6,504 nt of DNA. It comes from M55B144 sp964550615. GTDB taxonomy: Bacteria; Bipolaricaulota; Bipolaricaulia; UBA7950; UBA9294. The DNA lies in NCBI GenBank assembly GCA_964550615.1, contig CAZKAB010000059.1, forward strand, positions 1 to 6,504. Direction: 5' to 3'. Of the stretch, positions 4,617 through 6,504 are shown piece after piece (the stretch's first letter is position 1; the number at the start of each line of letters is the position of its first letter). A program made the position numbers and the translations under genes. The notes below the pieces were generated by a model, which saw only the letters and a list, made by a program, of their open reading frames with translations, was not told the DNA's origin and did no database searches.

Positions 4617-6387
4617 GGGACCCCGCGCCCGACTGACCGTCCTCGTCATCCTTCTCATTGTCTCCTGTGCCGTAATCGTCGGCCGATTGGTACAACTCGA
4701 AGTCGTCCAACATGATCGATGGGTAACAAGCGCGGAGGCGATTCAGGAGCAAACAGTGGAGGTAATGCCGCGCCGGGGCACAATCTGCGACTGCAACGGT
4801 GTTGCACTTGCATTCGACGTTAAGGCGATGGCGATCGCCGTCGACAGCTTCAACATGACCAAGCCGGACACGCTCTGCCGTATCCTGGCGGACGAGCTGC
4901 AGGAGCCGATCAAGAACATCGAGCCGCTCGTTTACCGCCAGAGCTACTTCACGTGGATCGATCGTAGTGTCGATCTGGAAGCGGCTAAGGAAATCGAGCG
5001 CCGTGCAGCGGATGCCGACGTAAACGGCCTCATCTTCATCGACACGTGGAAGCGGTGTTACCCGGAGGGTGATTTGGCGTCGAACATTCTCGGCTTCGTC
5101 GGCACGGACGGGCACGGACTGGAGGGGATCGAGCTCGCCTACGACGCCGAACTCTCCGGCACAAGCGCTCAAATTCACGTGGTGAAAGGGGCGGACGGCC
5201 GCACCTACCACACCGAAACGGTGCAGGAGGGGGCGCCGGGCGAGAACGTGTATCTCACGATTGACACCAATCTCCAGTTCATCTGCGAAGAGCAGGTCGA
5301 CAGCGGTGTCTCCAAGTTCCATGCCAATACCGGCTTTATCGTGCTCCTCGATCCAAACACCGGTGATGTGCTCGCGATGGCGCAGGACAAGCGTTACAAC
5401 CTAAACACATTCTGGCAATCGACCGCAGAGGAACGGCGCAATCTGGCAACCGGGTTCTTGTTCGAGCCCGGATCAACGTTCAAGGCGCTCACCGGCCTTG
5501 CCGCGCTTGATTGCGGCGCCGTTTACCCAAACGACACGTTCAACGGAAACGATGGAATCAACGTCGCCGGGCACATAATGCACAACTCGGACAACGAGTC
5601 GTTCGGCACGGTGACATTCACCAAGACGATCGAGTACTCGGTGAACACGGCCATGATCCAAGTGGCGCAACGACTGGGGCAAGATCGGCTATACAACTTC
5701 CTCGTGAACGTCGGGTTCGGTCAGCCGACCGGGATCGAGCTTCCGGGCGAGGAGAAGGGAATTCTGCGCAATGTCAAAGATTGGTCCAAGCTGGCGCTCG
5801 CCGCAACGTCGATCGGTCAATCCATTGGCGTCACCGGCATCCAACTCGCCCGCGCCATTGCGGTAGTAGCCAACGGAGGTGCCGTTCTTGTGCCCCACAT
5901 CGTCAGACAAGTGGGTGACACGCAATGCGACAAACTGACGGTCTTGCGTCACGCTGCCGCGCCAACGAGCTGCGCCACCATGCGCGGCATGATGCGCCTG
6001 GTAGTGGAGAGTGGCACGGCAACTTGGGCCGACGTACCTGGATTCGATGTCGCCGGGAAAACGGGGACTGCACAGAAGGCCGTCCCGGGTCAGGGATACG
6101 TCAACGGGAAATACACTTCGCTCTTTACCGGCTTCTTCCCGGTGAATGCGCCGCGGTATTTGGGAGTTGTGGTCCTCGATGAAGTGAAGACAACGCCGGT
6201 GTGGGGCGGATTCACCGCCGGTCAGATCTTCCACGACACCGCCACCCGCCTCGTATTGGCCGAACACCTGCCGCCGGTCGAAGGTCTACAGGCGCATCTC
6301 CAACAGAGCAACAAGTCAACGACATCCGCCCAAAGTACCGAACTATCTAGCGTCAGTCCCCCGCCTGCTTGGTTGAAGCTACCATAG
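4582..6387 (+). CDS. ftsI: class B penicillin-binding protein, FtsI/PBP2 type
   Basis: This 601-aa D,D-transpeptidase cross-links septal peptidoglycan. An N-terminal membrane anchor (about residues 18-36) is followed by GRLVQLEVV and the dimerisation domain with RRGTICDCNG (64-73). The transpeptidase domain has the three penicillin-binding motifs: SxxK as S298-TF-K301 in EPGSTFK, SxN as S353-V-N355, and KTG at 493-495 in AGKTGTAQK. S298 is the nucleophile. There is no transglycosylase domain and no PASTA repeat; the C-terminal 25 residues or so are a Ser/Thr/Gln-rich tail. The only usable start is ATG 4582, inside the end of ftsL, without an evident Shine-Dalgarno, so translation is probably coupled to ftsL. 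Eight cysteines lie outside the membrane segment (69, 71, 99, 159, 235, 311, 449, 464). Position 71 is usually arginine in the RGxIxDRNG motif but is cysteine here. Confidence 0.95.
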   Translation: MYTSPRPRPKSEGPRARLTVLVILLIVSCAVIVGRLVQLEVVQHDRWVTSAEAIQEQTVEVMPRRGTICDCNGVALAFDVKAMAIAVDSFNMTKPDTLCRILADELQEPIKNIEPLVYRQSYFTWIDRSVDLEAAKEIERRAADADVNGLIFIDTWKRCYPEGDLASNILGFVGTDGHGLEGIELAYDAELSGTSAQIHVVKGADGRTYHTETVQEGAPGENVYLTIDTNLQFICEEQVDSGVSKFHANTGFIVLLDPNTGDVLAMAQDKRYNLNTFWQSTAEERRNLATGFLFEPGSTFKALTGLAALDCGAVYPNDTFNGNDGINVAGHIMHNSDNESFGTVTFTKTIEYSVNTAMIQVAQRLGQDRLYNFLVNVGFGQPTGIELPGEEKGILRNVKDWSKLALAATSIGQSIGVTGIQLARAIAVVANGGAVLVPHIVRQVGDTQCDKLTVLRHAAAPTSCATMRGMMRLVVESGTATWADVPGFDVAGKTGTAQKAVPGQGYVNGKYTSLFTGFFPVNAPRYLGVVVLDEVKTTPVWGGFTAGQIFHDTATRLVLAEHLPPVEGLQAHLQQSNKSTTSAQSTELSSVSPPPAWLKLP

Positions 6388-6459
6388 CACGCTTTGTCGC
6401 CGGTCTCTTCACGCTCATCTTGCACAAGACAAATCCTACTCAGATCTCGGGGTCAGAGC

Positions 6460-6488
6460 TTTATTTTCGATTTCCGATCTGCTAGAAT
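6460..6488 (+). promoter_or_regulatory. extended -10 promoter next to the terminal ATG
   Basis: TGCTAGAAT at 6480-6488 is an extended -10 element with TAGAAT matching five of six consensus bases. TTTATT at 6460-6465, 17 bases upstream, is a weak -35. Transcription would start about 6494-6496, immediately before the ATG at 6497, leaving essentially no leader and no room for a Shine-Dalgarno. Confidence 0.5.
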
Positions 6489-6496
6489 GATGCATT

Positions 6497-6504
6497 ATGG
6501 CACG
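6497..6504 (+). CDS. start of a gene, possibly a REP-associated transposase (partial)
   Basis: Only ATG GCA CG is visible, enough for Met-Ala-Arg if the third codon is arginine, which any CGN codon gives. Transposases of the REP-associated family often start MARPLR. No ribosome binding site precedes it, and the -10 box ends eight bases upstream. ATGs at 6487 and 6490 lie in another frame. The call depends on the leader described for the element and is weak alone. Confidence 0.35.

Larger units (their letters stand above)
6449..6504 (+). mobile_element. left end of a probable REP-associated (IS200-like) transposase element, cut by the window
   Basis: The stretch starting GGGGTCAGAGC at 6449, followed by TTTATTTTCGATTTCC, resembles conserved leaders I recall upstream of REP-associated tyrosine transposase genes. 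Those genes commonly begin ATGGCACG, coding Met-Ala-Arg, as here at 6497. The expected matching inverted copy would lie beyond the window. A short imperfect inverted pair, CAGATC-TC-GG at 6441-6450 and CCGATCTG at 6474-6481, brackets the leader. The identification rests on recollection and very little sequence. Confidence 0.45.

Noticed and set aside
4459..5322. Long minus-strand open frame of 287 codons
   Set aside because: It is antisense to ftsL and ftsI, whose motifs are intact. Long antisense frames are expected in GC-rich genes.
5689..6267. Minus-strand open frame of 192 codons
   Set aside because: It is a shadow of the ftsI transpeptidase domain, with no recognisable domain or start signal.
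6388..6440. Terminator after ftsI
   Set aside because: TTTGTC at 6393-6398 pairs with GACAAA at 6428-6433, but the stem is only six AT-rich pairs with a 29-base loop, too weak to call.
1..6504. CRISPR array, tRNA or rRNA genes
   Set aside because: No regularly spaced long direct repeats and no tRNA cloverleaf or rRNA sequence were seen on reading.

Overview
The window is bacterial chromosomal DNA of moderately high GC content. Hand counts of six 60-base stretches gave 52 to 67 percent. Its core is part of the division and cell wall (dcw) cluster: rsmH (mraW), an ftsL-like gene and a class B penicillin-binding protein of the FtsI/PBP2 type, all on the + strand. A csaB-type polysaccharide pyruvyl transferase gene overlaps rsmH by ATGA. 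CsaB is known from bacteria that anchor SLH-domain proteins to pyruvylated wall polymers, so the organism may have an S-layer or SLH-anchored envelope. The sequence does not identify the phylum.

Layout. Bases 1-222 carry no convincing gene but hold several inverted repeats and two short arrays of a degenerate heptamer close to CATCACT. A class I SAM-dependent methyltransferase follows on the minus strand (223-1017), with a textbook Shine-Dalgarno. The 142-base gap to csaB contains GC-rich dyads. csaB (1160-2230) and rsmH (2227-3213) run together. Between rsmH and ftsL, where the dcw cluster is normally continuous, lies a two-gene unit on the opposite strand. It encodes a 71-aa protein I do not recognise (3835-4050) and, overlapping it by 22 bases, a 191-aa nucleotidyltransferase-fold protein (3281-3856). 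The unit has its own likely promoter with a 7+7 bp dyad across the -10 box, so it looks like a self-contained toxin-antitoxin-like or defence-like cassette. The cluster resumes with ftsL (4218-4616) and ftsI (4582-6387), which overlap by 35 bases. The last 60 bases look like the left end of a REP-associated (IS200-like) transposase element, with an extended -10 promoter almost touching an ATG at 6497.

How the genes fit together. RsmH methylates 16S rRNA, FtsL and FtsI build the septum, and CsaB modifies wall polymers, so the + strand genes serve envelope growth and translation. The minus-strand pair is unrelated to that role and looks like a later insertion. The methyltransferase has no assignable substrate. 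The most interesting items are the paired small protein and nucleotidyltransferase inside the dcw cluster, its dyad operator, and the apparent transposase leader at the right edge.
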